Origin: Mycolicibacterium mageritense
GTDB taxonomy: Bacteria > Actinomycetota > Actinomycetes > Mycobacteriales > Mycobacteriaceae
DNA length: 64,000 bases
Reading direction: 5' to 3'
Assembly (NCBI RefSeq): GCF_010727475.1
Contig: NZ_AP022567.1
Span: 1-64,000 of the forward strand
Shown here: positions 7,468 to 16,560 of the stretch, piece after piece
Numbering within the stretch: the stretch's first letter is position 1
How the letters are laid out: the number at the start of each line of letters is the position of its first letter
Made by a program: the position numbers and the translations under genes
The notes under the pieces: model-generated
What the model was told of the DNA's origin: nothing
What the model saw: only the letters and a program-made list of their open reading frames with translations
The model's database searches: none

Positions 7468-9826
7468 GGTGTCAGCATCGCTCAGCCACCGACATCAGGC
7501 AGCAGGTAATGGGGACGTGCAGAATCCAGCGATGTGACCTGATTCGAGTCACGGCCACGTAACAGGTTCGTCAGGCGTACTTCACCGCGTGGTCCGTTAA
7601 AGCTCCTTGTCGCTCGCGCCATCGGCACGAATCGCCTTGCGCACTTCGGAGTCGAGCAAGTTGAGCTTCACCAGTCTCCCGACTTGTTCTTCGCCAGCGA
7701 TTCGAAGCCCGCGTACTCGGACGGGTACCGCTCCACGAAGGCGGCGAAACCCTTCAGCCGCTCGATACCGTCATCGAAGTGACTGCCGTGCGGATCGACC
7801 ACCGATGCGATCACGGTGCCGTCTGCCTTCTGCTGAAGAAGATGAAATCGGGCTGCGCAGTGGTCCAGCTTCCGTCCTTCCTCTGATACGGCACGCGAAT
7901 TGCATTCTCCGTTGCCGCCGAAGGATTGCGGTACCAGCCAACGACCTTCGCAGTACCCTTCCGCGCTAGCTCGGTCTTCACGACTTGGTGCTCCCAACCG
8001 CTCCTGAAGTCCAGCGGATAGTCGCCGTTCGCATCGGACAACAGGTGCCGCCGCGAAGTGGGCATGGGTTCTTTCCTTCCTTGTCCTGGTCGGCTCCAGC
8101 TTGTGGTCGGCAATACTGCTGGTTGAGGTAGCGGCACCAGCACGTCCCTGATCCTGCTGTACTGGGCCTTCTGCTCATCGCTGAGTGCACGAATCCCCGC
8201 GTCGTAGGTCGCCATCCATTCCTTGACTACAGCGGTTGCCTTCTCATCGAGCGCCGTTTTCACCACTGGAAGTGTTGTAAGCGCAGCCACTTCGAGTTTC
8301 GCCTGGATGAGGTCCATGTTGCCGTCCGCGTCCTTGTCACGTTCGGCGCGGAACTTTTGGTACTTCGTGGCGATGTTCTTGGTGATGGCTCGACTCGCGG
8401 CGCTGAACGCCGCGTCGATGGCGCGGGTATCAGCGGCGAGCGTCATCTTGTCCGAGTTGGTTGAGCCGTCCTTCATGTTCACTTCAGTCACCGCGACATC
8501 GGCGGTCTGGATGTCCGCTATAGCTTTTGCGATGGCGTCCTTGTGCTCCGACGAGTTGAAAATCCCGTCGAGCACGTCGAATAACATTGCAGCGCTTTCG
8601 CGTTCGCGTCTGTCAGCAGTCCGTCACCCGCAAGTGCGACAGCGGCGTCGAACAGATTCGCTAAGGGTTTGGCGGCAGGTTGCGGCTTCGTCTCACTGGG
8701 CAAGAGCGGGAACAGATCGAACACCGCCTGTGGGACGTAGCTGTCCTTGCGTGGGTCTCCGTCGTCAACACCGCCTGGGGGCACGATGTTTTGATGCAAC
8801 GTCACTGGATCGCGCAAAACCCGCTGTTTGCCGCCGTCATTCTCTCCATCCGAGCTGGATTCGTCGTACGCACGGTTGGTCAGTGCTTTTGCCACCTCGT
8901 CGGTGGTCTGCGAATCGAACTTGGGAAGCAGGCAGGTGACCGAGTTCAGCAATTCGTCCGAGGGTATCCGTCGTGCTAACGGTACGGACCATGCGCCCGG
9001 AACTGTGTAATGAAGGTGCGGTCCCGTCCGCCCGCATCGAGAACAACACCTCGGCTCGTGGGCAGTCCCATCCTGTGTTCACCGCGTTCTTGGCAAGAAG
9101 CACACGGATATAGGACTTCCGCTTGAACAGTTTCGGGTTCGACGTGACGGACGTTGATGCCTGCCGTTGCGATGTCGAGTGGTCCCCGAACACGTGGCGA
9201 ATGTTCTTCTCGGTCAGTTCATCCCACTCTTCGAGGATGGTACCGACAATGAGTTTGAGTTCAGCGTCGCTTGGTTTGTCTCCGACCTGAACCACCAGCA
9301 GCGGAAGCGGGATCAATACCCTGTTCCTGGCAGTAGGCATCCCAACGCGCAGTTTGGTCCTTCACAGATGCCACGGCTGCCCGCAGCATCGTTGTCTCGA
9401 ACTGTCCATCTTCACTTGGCGCATTGAGGACGATGGTGTCTTTGAGGAGCCGGAGTCCTGAACATCAGCGACTGAGACTGTCGTCGTCCTCGGTCATCCG
9501 ACCAGTGGCACCCTCCATAGCCTTCTTGAACCGCTCAGGCGTCGCGGAGATGCCCCACACGATTGGCACTGGCGGACGGTCACCTTCCCCGTTGACCAGA
9601 CGCAGCGCCGTGGTGGACTTGTTCTGCTTACCGTTGGTCATACCCTTGTGCGCCTCATCGAGGACCAAATAGAGGGTGCGCGTGGGTTCTTCGATGGTGT
9701 TCTTAATGGTGTCCCACAGCGTCCAAGGACGCGTCGCGGTTCGTTGAGTCCAACTCGTTGAGCCGTCATACAGCTTCTGCACATTCAGGAAGTACACGGT
9801 CAGCGGGTCGAAGACTTCTGGGAAGT

Positions 9827-11229
9827 GAGGAATGATCAAGACTTGTGGATCTGGGAGGGCGTGCCTTCCCGCAAATATGATCCCGGTAGTCACTTGATCA
9901 AGTCAGCGTTGCAGCGCTGGCGGAAAGGCACGCTTCGTGCTCACGGTAGTCAACAACAACGAAGGTTCCAACCCGGCCGGCCAAGACCGCTCGATCCTCG
10001 ATGAGATCGTGCGTGACGGGGCCCGGCAGATGCTCGCCGCGGCACTGCGCGCTGAGGTCGCCGCCTATATCGACCAGTTCGTCGATCAGGTCGATGAGAA
10101 TGGGCACCGGCTGGTGGTGCGCAACGGGTATCACCACGAACGTGAGGTGATGACCGCCGCCGGTGCGGTCGCGGTGGCACCCGGGGTCAACGACAAGCGT
10201 GTCGACCGGAAACCGGTGAGCGGCAGAAGTTTTCGTCGAAGATCCTGCCTGCGTGGGCACGCAAGAGCCGGATCTCTGCGGTGCTTCCGTTGCTGTACCT
10301 GCATGGGCTGTCCTCCGGTGATTTCGGGCCGCCTGGAGCAGTTCCTGGGGTCGGGCGCGGGGCTGTCAGCAGCCACGATCACCCGGCTGACCAGTCAATG
10401 GCAGAAAGAGGCCGCCGCCTTCGCCGACCGGGCTATCACCGCCGATTATGTGTACCTGTGGGTCGACGGCATCCACCTCAAAGTGCGTTTGGAGCAGGAG
10501 AAACTATGCCTGCTGGTGATGATCGGGGTCGCGCCGACGGCAAGAAGGAACTCATCGCCCTGGCTGATGGGTATCGGGAATCGACCGAGTCGTGGGCCGA
10601 TCTGCTGCGCTCGTGCAAACGCCGCGGCATGACGGCGCCGGCCCTGGCGGTCGGGGACGGGCGCTCGGGTTCTGGGCCGCGCTGCGGAGGTGTTCCCACA
10701 AGCGCGTGAGCAACGCTGCTGGTTCCATAAACAAGCCAATGTGCTTGCTGCACTGCCGAAATCAGCACACCCCAACGCGATCAAAGCGATGCAGGAAATC
10801 TACAACGCCGAAGACGACACGCACGCACGCCAAGCGATCGTGGCCTTCGAGAAGGCTTACGGCGCCAAGTACCCCAAGGTTGTGGCCAAGATCATCGATG
10901 ACGCCGACGTGTTGCTCGAGTTCTACCGGTACCCGGCCGAACACTGGATACACCTGCGCACCACTAACCCGATCGAATCCACCTTCGCGACCGTGCGACT
11001 GCGGACCAAGGTCACCAAAGGCCCCGGATCCCGCGCTGCGGGTCTGGCGATGGCCTACAAGCTGATCGAGGCCGCACAGGCGAAATGGCGAGCGGTCAAC
11101 GCACCCCACCTGGTGAAACTGGTCCGCGACGGCGCCACCTTCGAAGGAAAACTCGCCGAAACCGACTCCACCTCACCCACCGAGGAGGCCGCCTGAAACT
11201 CGCTCATCCACAAGTCTTGACAATATCTC
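9827..11229. mobile_element. IS256-family insertion sequence, 1403 bp, in res
   Basis: The ends carry imperfect inverted repeats of 24 bp with 20 matches (9827-9850 and 11206-11229); the inner 15 bases, TCAAGACTTGTGGAT, match exactly. A 9-bp direct repeat CTGGGAAGT flanks the element at 9818-9826 and 11230-11238. Size, ends, 8-9-bp duplication and Mutator-type transposase all fit IS256. Excision in silico gives an uninterrupted Res reading frame, so the boundaries are firm. Confidence 0.93.
9937..11196 (+). pseudogene. IS256-family transposase, several frame breaks
   Basis: The start is GTG 9937 (MLTVVNNNEGSNPAGQDRS). Conserved blocks are spread over frames: RNGYHHEREVMTAAGAV, KILPAWARKS, LYLHGLSSGDFG, WVDGIHLKVRLEQEKLCLL with the first catalytic Asp, LAVGDG with the second, REQRCWFHKQANVL, and HLRTTNPIESTFATVR with the catalytic Glu. 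Breaks lie near 10205, 10310, 10540 and 10670; the last 170 residues (10690-11196) are intact. As written the enzyme would be inactive. The IS would then be fixed unless helped by another copy, or the breaks may be sequence errors. Confidence 0.85.
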
Positions 11230-11581
11230 CTGGGAAGTCCGTGTTGTTGATGGACAGAAGCTGGTTCGAGTTCAGCTCCGACGCGGTGAGCATCCTGCCT
11301 TTGGTTTGATTGTTGAGGCTCTCATCGTCAGTCAGCCAGAGAACAACCGCCGTGGGGTCGTGTTCGATGTCGTATTCGTTCGAATCTTTGAACAAGGCTT
11401 CGATCACTGCCGAAGCGATGACGGTCTTGCCCGCGCCAGTGACGGCAGCGAGAGCAAATGCGGTGCGCTTGTTGTAGTTCGGGTCACGGTAGATTTTGCG
11501 TGCAGTCACCAGTTTCGACAGCACCTCACGTGCAGCCGAGTCCTGGTAGTCGAATAGCGAGAAATGCACTTCCGGTTACTC

Positions 11582-13777
11582 CTACACGCGAGTTGTGTTG
11601 ATTTCGAAGTTATTCAGGTAGTTCTCGTACAAACGCACCACATCAAGCCGATGCCCGTTCACTTCGTCGGGCAGCTTCGATGTGACGCGCTGAAACAGTG
11701 CATCGTCGTCGGTCACCACATACACACAGCGCAAGACCTCGACCTTCTCCAGAGAGCGTACGAAGCCGCGCCAATGGTCAGGGTCGAAGAGCACGCCGTA
11801 GTGATCGGCAACTGCGAAAGTGTCCGTGCGCGTGTCAATTCGAGAGCCTTGCCCACCCGCGCGCAGCCACAACATCGGCGCTACGGCGGTGAAAGCTAGG
11901 TCCAGCCGCACAGCTTCGGCGTCTTCGTAGGTCAGGGTAAAGAACTCGACGTTCTCCTCGAAGCCCTCGGACATCGGGAACTCATCGGTGAACTTGTAAT
12001 TACCCTTGATGGTCTCGCCTTCGGGAGTCCGCCCCGTCACCGCCGCTTTGATTCGAGGTTTGGTGATGTACTCACAGATTCCCCACGCCTCCCATGCGGC
12101 ATCACCTGGGTACCGTCCCTCCTCACGGAGCTTCTTCTGCTCGTCAGCCGAGACTTCGTTGTTCGTGATGGAGATGGACTGTCGCCAACCGTTGTCTTGA
12201 CGGTTCAACCGCATCACGGCATGAGCAGTCGTTCCCGATCCTGCGAAGAAGTCAAGGATCACCGCATCGGGCTTGTCCTTGAGGAAGAACCGCAGGCAAT
12301 CCTCCACGGCGTACAACGATTTCGGAAAGGGAAAACTACGCCCAGGCAGAAAACTCGACAAGAGAGTGGAGCCATGCTCGGAGGCGTTGTGAGCGCGCAG
12401 CTTCCATTGAGTAGGTGCGATGCGTCGCCCGTCGCGCCGACCAACCGCGATGAGCGATCCATCCTCTGCCCGACCTGTGACCTCAAACTGATCAGACATC
12501 ACGGCTTCGTACGCACCGTCTGGCAAGTAGTTCACGACAAAGCCGTAAGTAGTTGGACGCCCAAGTCGTACACGTCCCTGTTCTATCCGCGTTCGCAGTT
12601 CGCCCGCCGATATCTGCCACCGTCCTTCCTTGCCATTCCGTCGCAGAGGCAAAATCGCAACGAGCCCCTTGCGCGTCGGAGCCTCATGAACACCCGCTGG
12701 GAGGGCGTCACCAACATCAACGATCTTCGGGATGGACGGGTCGGCGTATATCGGATAGAACATCGACGGACGGTCAGCCCGCGCGGCGTTTGATCCACGG
12801 CGCATCATTGAGGTCCACTCGGGAGTTTGAAGCTCCGGTTCCGTGTCAACGTCCTCAGCCGAAACATCCTCTGTACCCGCTGCTGAACTCGACCACTCGG
12901 GACCAAGGAGGAGCCGAGTGGGAGCCGCAGCGCCCAACATCGCATAGAAAATGTACTCATCGGTGCGGCGGAACTCAGCGCCCCGTGACACGCCCTTGGG
13001 GTTTATCACCGATGAGACCATTTGGATACGCGCCTGCGGGAAAGTCTGCTCCAGCAGTAACCCCAGTCGATGCACTTCCTTCTCGTCAATCGTGACGATC
13101 AGAACCGAGTCATCGGGATCGAGCAGTTTTTTCGCCAGCTCCAGTCTCCGCTTCATGAAAGCCAGCCACTTGCTGTGCGAGTAGGTATCTTTCGGGTCCA
13201 CGAAGTCGTTGTTGTACTTCCAGTCGTTGGCTCGCGTGTTGTACGGCGGGTCAATGTAGATGCAATCGACCTTGCCCGCGTGCGTAAACGACAGGGCTTC
13301 CAGCGCGTGTGCGTTTTCGGCGTTGATGACAGTGTGGAACGGCTTCTCCCCGCCGCGCTCGATGCGGTCTCCTGTGGACTTGAGTCCGGGGTAGATGGGG
13401 TCACGGAAGTCAGCGATCACCACGAGGTTGTCGAGCGGCTGGTTGTCCCTCAGCGCGTCTGTGTCGGCACTGACAATCTCGGCAACGCGACCACCCTTGG
13501 CGCGGCGCACCTTGTTCACGCGCCAGGTGCGCCCTCCCTCGTCGTCTTTGATGCGCACCTTGTCGAGAACACGCACGGCGCGTCCGGGCAGTTCGACAGT
13601 CTCGGGTAGGTGACGATTGAATACCAACCCGAACTCGCGGTCGGCGGTGACGGACTTAATGGCGCGGCGGAGGTCGTCCGCTAGCGACGGGTCATTGTCG
13701 CGGACCCTACTGAGGAGCGAGTCGATCAGATTCGTTGCCCTCGGAGCTGGTACCGCTGCTGATGGCTCGTCTGACAT
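11582..13777 (-). CDS. mod: Type III DNA adenine methyltransferase (Mod)
   Basis: The intact protein is about 731 residues from ATG 13777; a TTG-initiated form would start at 13795. The DPPY motif (residues 176-179, YIDPPYNTRANDW) precedes the S-adenosylmethionine motif DFFAGSGTT (about 509). This is the beta-class order typical of type III Mod subunits. The region between the motifs contains the target recognition domain. Mod methylates one strand of a short asymmetric site and gives specificity to the Res complex. Res is downstream in the same direction but is IS-disrupted, so Mod is now probably a solitary methylase with possible epigenetic effects. Its intact frame contrasts with its broken neighbours. 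Confidence 0.92.
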   Translation of the reverse strand: MSDEPSAAVPAPRATNLIDSLLSRVRDNDPSLADDLRRAIKSVTADREFGLVFNRHLPETVELPGRAVRVLDKVRIKDDEGGRTWRVNKVRRAKGGRVAEIVSADTDALRDNQPLDNLVVIADFRDPIYPGLKSTGDRIERGGEKPFHTVINAENAHALEALSFTHAGKVDCIYIDPPYNTRANDWKYNNDFVDPKDTYSHSKWLAFMKRRLELAKKLLDPDDSVLIVTIDEKEVHRLGLLLEQTFPQARIQMVSSVINPKGVSRGAEFRRTDEYIFYAMLGAAAPTRLLLGPEWSSSAAGTEDVSAEDVDTEPELQTPEWTSMMRRGSNAARADRPSMFYPIYADPSIPKIVDVGDALPAGVHEAPTRKGLVAILPLRRNGKEGRWQISAGELRTRIEQGRVRLGRPTTYGFVVNYLPDGAYEAVMSDQFEVTGRAEDGSLIAVGRRDGRRIAPTQWKLRAHNASEHGSTLLSSFLPGRSFPFPKSLYAVEDCLRFFLKDKPDAVILDFFAGSGTTAHAVMRLNRQDNGWRQSISITNNEVSADEQKKLREEGRYPGDAAWEAWGICEYITKPRIKAAVTGRTPEGETIKGNYKFTDEFPMSEGFEENVEFFTLTYEDAEAVRLDLAFTAVAPMLWLRAGGQGSRIDTRTDTFAVADHYGVLFDPDHWRGFVRSLEKVEVLRCVYVVTDDDALFQRVTSKLPDEVNGHRLDVVRLYENYLNNFEINTTRV

Positions 13778-14237
13778 TCGAAATGACCCCCTCAACCTGC
13801 ACTGTTACTGCCTAGACCCTATCGAGTCGGCGTCGATAGCGGTCAGGGACACGGACCTTCTCTCACAATCTGGAGGTAGGGGCAACAAACCAGCGACACA
13901 ACCGCGCATCCGCCCACTGCCACGCCGCCGTGACCAGCTCGCCGTCACCCGTTCCAGCCGCCGACGACCGACCACGACGCGGACCTCTGTGCGGAATCGC
14001 TGCGTTAGTCCTCACCGCTATCTGGGACAGGTGCTCACCCAGAAGCGGTCAATCGCAGTTCCTGCGAAGGGACGTGACATAAGTGGTCAGCCCCTCCCCC
14101 GTTGACCACTTATTAGCCGAATATGTGGACAACCCCGCTGTTGAGCGAGGCGGTTCATTAACAGTTTCCCCAGTTCACAGGGTTTTATAGTCCGCCGTTG
14201 TCGGTCGCTGATATCAGGTGACAGCGGTGACCACTAA
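13778..14237. other. Right end of the mobile element, no gene
   Basis: These 460 bases contain no convincing coding frame. They hold the mod promoter region, the inverted copy of the 14-bp motif core (14069-14079), an 11-bp inverted repeat (14079-14113) and TGTGGACAA (14122-14130), the reverse complement of the mycobacterial DnaA-box form TTGTCCACA. No integrase is present, so it must lie at the other end, outside the window. Confidence 0.5.
14079..14113. repeat. 11-bp inverted repeat ATAAGTGGTCA near the element end
   Basis: ATAAGTGGTCA (14079-14089) and TGACCACTTAT (14103-14113) are exact reverse complements around a 13-base C-rich loop. It lies about 125 bases inside the attachment site. 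It could be an arm-type site for the recombinase, an operator or a hairpin terminator; position alone cannot decide. Confidence 0.6.
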
Positions 14238-14274
14238 CAGCGGGTCCGGGGTTCGAAACCCTGACGGCGCACCA
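14238..14274 (+). other. Attachment site (attR/attL core): 3' end of a tRNA, probably tRNA-Lys
   Basis: Bases 14247-14263 fold as a T-arm (stem CGGGG/CCCTG, loop TTCGAAA). The 3' acceptor strand ACGGCGC, discriminator A and CCA (14272-14274) follow. The upstream bases do not form D or anticodon arms and no matching GCGCCGT 5' acceptor lies at tRNA distance. This is therefore a tRNA 3' remnant. The combination of ACGGCGC-A-CCA with GGGTCCGGGG resembles actinobacterial tRNA-Lys from memory. Elements that integrate into tRNA 3' ends leave exactly this arrangement, with the restored full tRNA at the other end. Confidence 0.78.
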
Positions 14275-14282
14275 AGGCCGGA

Positions 14283-14309
14283 GCCGGTATCTGCAAGGCG
14301 GATACCGGC
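14283..14309 (+). terminator. Intrinsic terminator of the disrupted host tRNA
   Basis: GCCGGTATC (14283-14291) and GATACCGGC (14301-14309) form a 9-bp stem with a 9-base loop, followed by TTTCTGCTTTC. It lies nine bases after the CCA of the tRNA fragment, so it is most likely the original terminator of the host tRNA. Confidence 0.75.
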
Positions 14310-14332
14310 TTTCTGCTTTCATGGCCCACCGC

Positions 14333-14503
14333 TCACCCGGCCCGGTAACTTTCCCCGACACTCTGTTCAGCCTCTTCGAGCAGCATTTCGACGGCCCCCG
14401 CCAGGTGTGCCGCGGCGTAGCCACGGTCGCGATACTGCTCGGACTTGAAACGATTGAGCTCCCTCCGTAGATCGTTGAGGGTTTCGTCGCTCACATATGC
14501 CAT
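14333..14503 (-). CDS. Small conserved-looking hypothetical protein, 56 aa
   Basis: The chosen start is ATG 14503, with GGAG six bases upstream; a longer upstream extension looks non-coding. The product MAYVSDETLNDLRRELNRFK, then SEQYRDRGYAAAHLAGAVEM, then LLEEAEQSVGESYRAG is helical and charged and has no signal peptide. It lies just outside the mobile element and reads toward the tRNA remnant. Function is unknown. Confidence 0.6.
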   Translation of the reverse strand: MAYVSDETLNDLRRELNRFKSEQYRDRGYAAAHLAGAVEMLLEEAEQSVGESYRAG

Positions 14504-14580
14504 CAGGAACTCCAGATATGGGTAAGCGACGACTCGCACCGGCCCCCCGAAGGTGCCGATGCGAGCCGTCGTCAGTGTTG

Positions 14581-15276
14581 TTAACGAACCTCGACTTTGG
14601 CGGCACCGTCGGTGTACGTGATGGTTCCGTGCTGGAACTCCGACTGCCAGCCCCCTGGGATCGTTTTCTCGTCGGCCGTGGGGTAGCCGAGGCGCCCGCC
14701 GGCACCGCCGTCGTTCTCCCACGCGTCACGGATACCGCCCCACACGATGTGTGCGCCCGTTTGCGGCGTCCAATAGATGGCACCGCCGTCGAACGTGCTG
14801 AAGCGGCCGCCATTGGGCGCGGGTTCCTCGCTGGCGGTCGGCGCCCCCAGCGGGCTGTTGGCCCCGCCGGTCGCGTTGTACTTCTGCAGGATGATGCCCT
14901 GCACGACGAACTCTCCGTTCGGCGTGACGATGGTCGTGCTGTCGGCGCCACCGGCCGGTGCGCCGGGTGCTCCCGGCTGGCCAGGTGCGCCAGGAACTCC
15001 AGGTGCTCCCGGCTGGCCGGGTGCCCCCGGCGCGCCCGCTTCGCCGGGGGCACCGCCTGGCTCGCCGTTGGAGCCCGGAGCAGCCCCTTGCTCGCCCGGC
15101 GCGTCGACTCCCGGCACGCCCGACGCCGTGGCGGCACCCGATTCGGCACCGGTGGTTGCCGCGCCTTCCCCACCGGTCGACTCGGGTTTGTCTGAATTGC
15201 TCGAACAACCAACACCGAGTACGCCCGCGGCAGCAGCTGCGATGATGGCGGCAAATTTCGCTTTCGTTTGCTGCAT
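14581..15276 (-). CDS. LGFP-repeat lipoprotein with collagen-like linker
   Basis: The product is 231 residues. The signal peptide ends in the lipobox LGVGC (Cys 24). A low-complexity Ser/Thr/Gly stretch follows, then a collagen-like run of Gly-Ala-Pro-Gly triplets (about 65-120). The C-terminal domain has LGFP-type repeats, recognisable as NSPLGAPTASEE and GGRLGYPTADEK, each with Trp or aromatic partners. LGFP repeats are thought to bind the mycobacterial cell wall, as in actinobacterial mycolyltransferases and peptidoglycan-linked proteins. The protein probably spans from membrane to arabinogalactan. Rightward, a 670-base gene-poor region holds its promoter. Confidence 0.85.
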   Translation of the reverse strand: MQQTKAKFAAIIAAAAAGVLGVGCSSNSDKPESTGGEGAATTGAESGAATASGVPGVDAPGEQGAAPGSNGEPGGAPGEAGAPGAPGQPGAPGVPGAPGQPGAPGAPAGGADSTTIVTPNGEFVVQGIILQKYNATGGANSPLGAPTASEEPAPNGGRFSTFDGGAIYWTPQTGAHIVWGGIRDAWENDGGAGGRLGYPTADEKTIPGGWQSEFQHGTITYTDGAAKVEVR

Positions 15277-16198
15277 TAGAATCTCCCCTTGTCACACGGC
15301 CCATCCGTGTCGCGATTCCACTCAGATCCCAGCCCGCCTCCCCCGGCCAAGACCTGAATCCGACCTTAGCTGGGCGAGGACTCAGTAGCAACCAATTCTC
15401 AAATAAGAGCCGTTCACACCGTGCCTTACATTAAGCCTCACCATTTTCCAATGTTCGCCTGACTTAGTCGCGAAATCCCCTGCGCTGCAATGGAAGAACA
15501 GCCGGCGCGCATCAGCCGGCATCGGCGTCGCTGCGCAATCGCGGCCGGAGGGCCAAATTGCACTCCCAATGCAGCAAATGCAGACCCACGCTGCAACGTA
15601 GGCTCGAACGAGCTGCCGACCCGCAGAAACGCCACCGCCGGCCGCCGATCACAGCTCGGAAAAGTACGAAAGTCGACGACATCCAGCAATGTCGGGTGAA
15701 TTGCGGACACTCCGCGCCCGCAGAGCCTCCCACTGCATCTGCAAATTGGCTGAGAATGTGCTAGAGCCAGGGATTCAGCGCGTTACAGATGCACGAAATC
15801 TGACTATTTGACGATTGCGCAAGTTACTGCCAAGTACGCTGGAAGCAGCGCATACGCTGGTCAGACACCCGTCAAGATGCTAGGCTCAAGTTAGCTGGCG
15901 TCCCGCGTATCGCGAACTGACCAGTCGAACGCATGGAAACGAGGTGTTAGCTGATGAGCATCACTGCGGGCAGGCCGAATGCCGAGACGCCGAGCGGTGC
16001 CGCAGTTGCTGCGCAACAGCCCCTCGCGGTGTACACCTGCAGTCGCCTCGGCCGCGTCGCCAATCCCCCGAGTTTTTCGTTGACGGATTGGCTCCTGCCG
16101 GGCCGCCGCCGCTGAGCGGCGAATCTGCGCCAGCCGCTGAGCGGCCGGCATCCGCACGTCGAAATCCCGAAACAGTCCGCACTGAACGGTGATTCAAA
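15277..16198. other. Gene-poor region
   Basis: There are about 920 bases with at most one small doubtful frame (15954-16115). The left part should carry the promoter of the LGFP lipoprotein. No tRNA or clear structured RNA was recognised. Frames on the minus strand here are Arg/Pro-rich and judged non-coding. Confidence 0.5.
15954..16115 (+). CDS. Doubtful small ORF, 53 aa
   Basis: ATG 15954 follows a GAGG ten bases upstream and encodes MSITAGRPNAETPSGAAVAA, then QQPLAVYTCSRLGRVANPPS, ending at TGA 16113-16115. It has no motif or signal. It is listed because it fills part of a long gap and has a possible ribosome binding site. Confidence 0.2.
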   Translation: MSITAGRPNAETPSGAAVAAQQPLAVYTCSRLGRVANPPSFSLTDWLLPGRRR

Positions 16199-16222
16199 CC
16201 CATGCCGCCGGTGCGGCATGGG
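16199..16222 (-). terminator. Hairpin terminator after the DUF3618 gene
   Basis: CCCATGCCGC (16199-16208) and GCGGCATGGG (16213-16222) form a perfect 10-bp stem with a 4-base loop. On the minus strand the stem is followed by TTTGAA. It starts eight bases after the stop of the DUF3618 gene. Confidence 0.65.
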
Positions 16223-16229
16223 CGACAGC

Positions 16230-16457
16230 TCAGTGCCGTTTGATCCGGCGAATGACGATGAAGACCACCAACGCGCCGGTGCCGGCCAGCGAGGCGATCA
16301 CGACGGGCTTCTTGACGAAGCCCAGCACGACGGCCTTGGCGTCGTCGGCCAGCCGTTGCGGATTGGCGCGCTCGGCCAAAGAGTCCACAGTTGCTGCCAA
16401 CTGGTCGCGAGCTTGATCGATCTCTTGTTTGATCGTGTCAGGATCCCGGTTCACCAC
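16230..16457 (-). CDS. DUF3618 membrane protein (Rv2520c-like)
   Basis: This is a 75-residue protein. The amphipathic N-terminal helix has RDPDTIKQEIDQARDQLAAT, then VDSLAERANPQRLADDAK, characteristic of DUF3618. One transmembrane segment (about 50-70, VVIASLAGTGALVVFIVI) is followed by a basic RRIKRH tail. M. tuberculosis has a similar small protein divergent from bcp, and the same arrangement is seen here. Function is unknown. Confidence 0.85.
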   Translation of the reverse strand: MVNRDPDTIKQEIDQARDQLAATVDSLAERANPQRLADDAKAVVLGFVKKPVVIASLAGTGALVVFIVIRRIKRH

Positions 16458-16560
16458 TGCGCTCCTCCAAGCCGCTCTGAGTCGTGCTGCCCTGCCGAAC
16501 TACCCTAGAGCAGCGTGCCGTGTGACGACGGCACCGGTCGAGAAGAAGGGAATCCAGCGC

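Larger units (their letters stand above)
7597..11569 (-). pseudogene. res: Type III restriction enzyme Res subunit, split by an IS and frameshifted
   Basis: The gene starts at GTG 11569, twelve bases after mod, and ends at TAA 7597-7599. The N-terminal part (11239-11569) has the helicase loop TGAGKT. After the IS (9827-11229) the protein continues with PLTVYFLNVQKLYDG, the DEAH box LVLDEAHKGM and GISATPERF. Later parts carry NTGWDCPRAEVLFSMR and, near the C-terminus, the endonuclease region GDYPLDFRSGWEHQVV with PDFIFF. Removing the IS and one target copy restores ...NNTDFPEVFDPLTVYFL in frame. Further small frame breaks occur near 9470, 9340, 8970, 8580 and 7840. Restriction activity should be lost even without those breaks. 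Confidence 0.88.

Noticed and set aside
9898..10382. Minus-strand frames inside the IS
   Set aside because: They lie opposite recognised transposase blocks and show no protein-like motif.
13617..14105. 162-codon plus-strand frame at the element end
   Set aside because: Its first part is antisense to mod and the rest is low-information Arg-rich sequence.
14122..14130. Chromosomal-type origin from the DnaA-box-like TGTGGACAA
   Set aside because: Only one box is present; single matches of this size are expected by chance.
14192..14274. Complete tRNA gene
   Set aside because: CCGCCGT at 14192 nearly pairs with ACGGCGC, but no D-arm or anticodon arm can be formed between them.
15890..16220. Minus-strand frames of 80-90 codons in the gene-poor region
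   Set aside because: Arg/Pro/Cys-rich shadow composition, no ribosome site, no motif.
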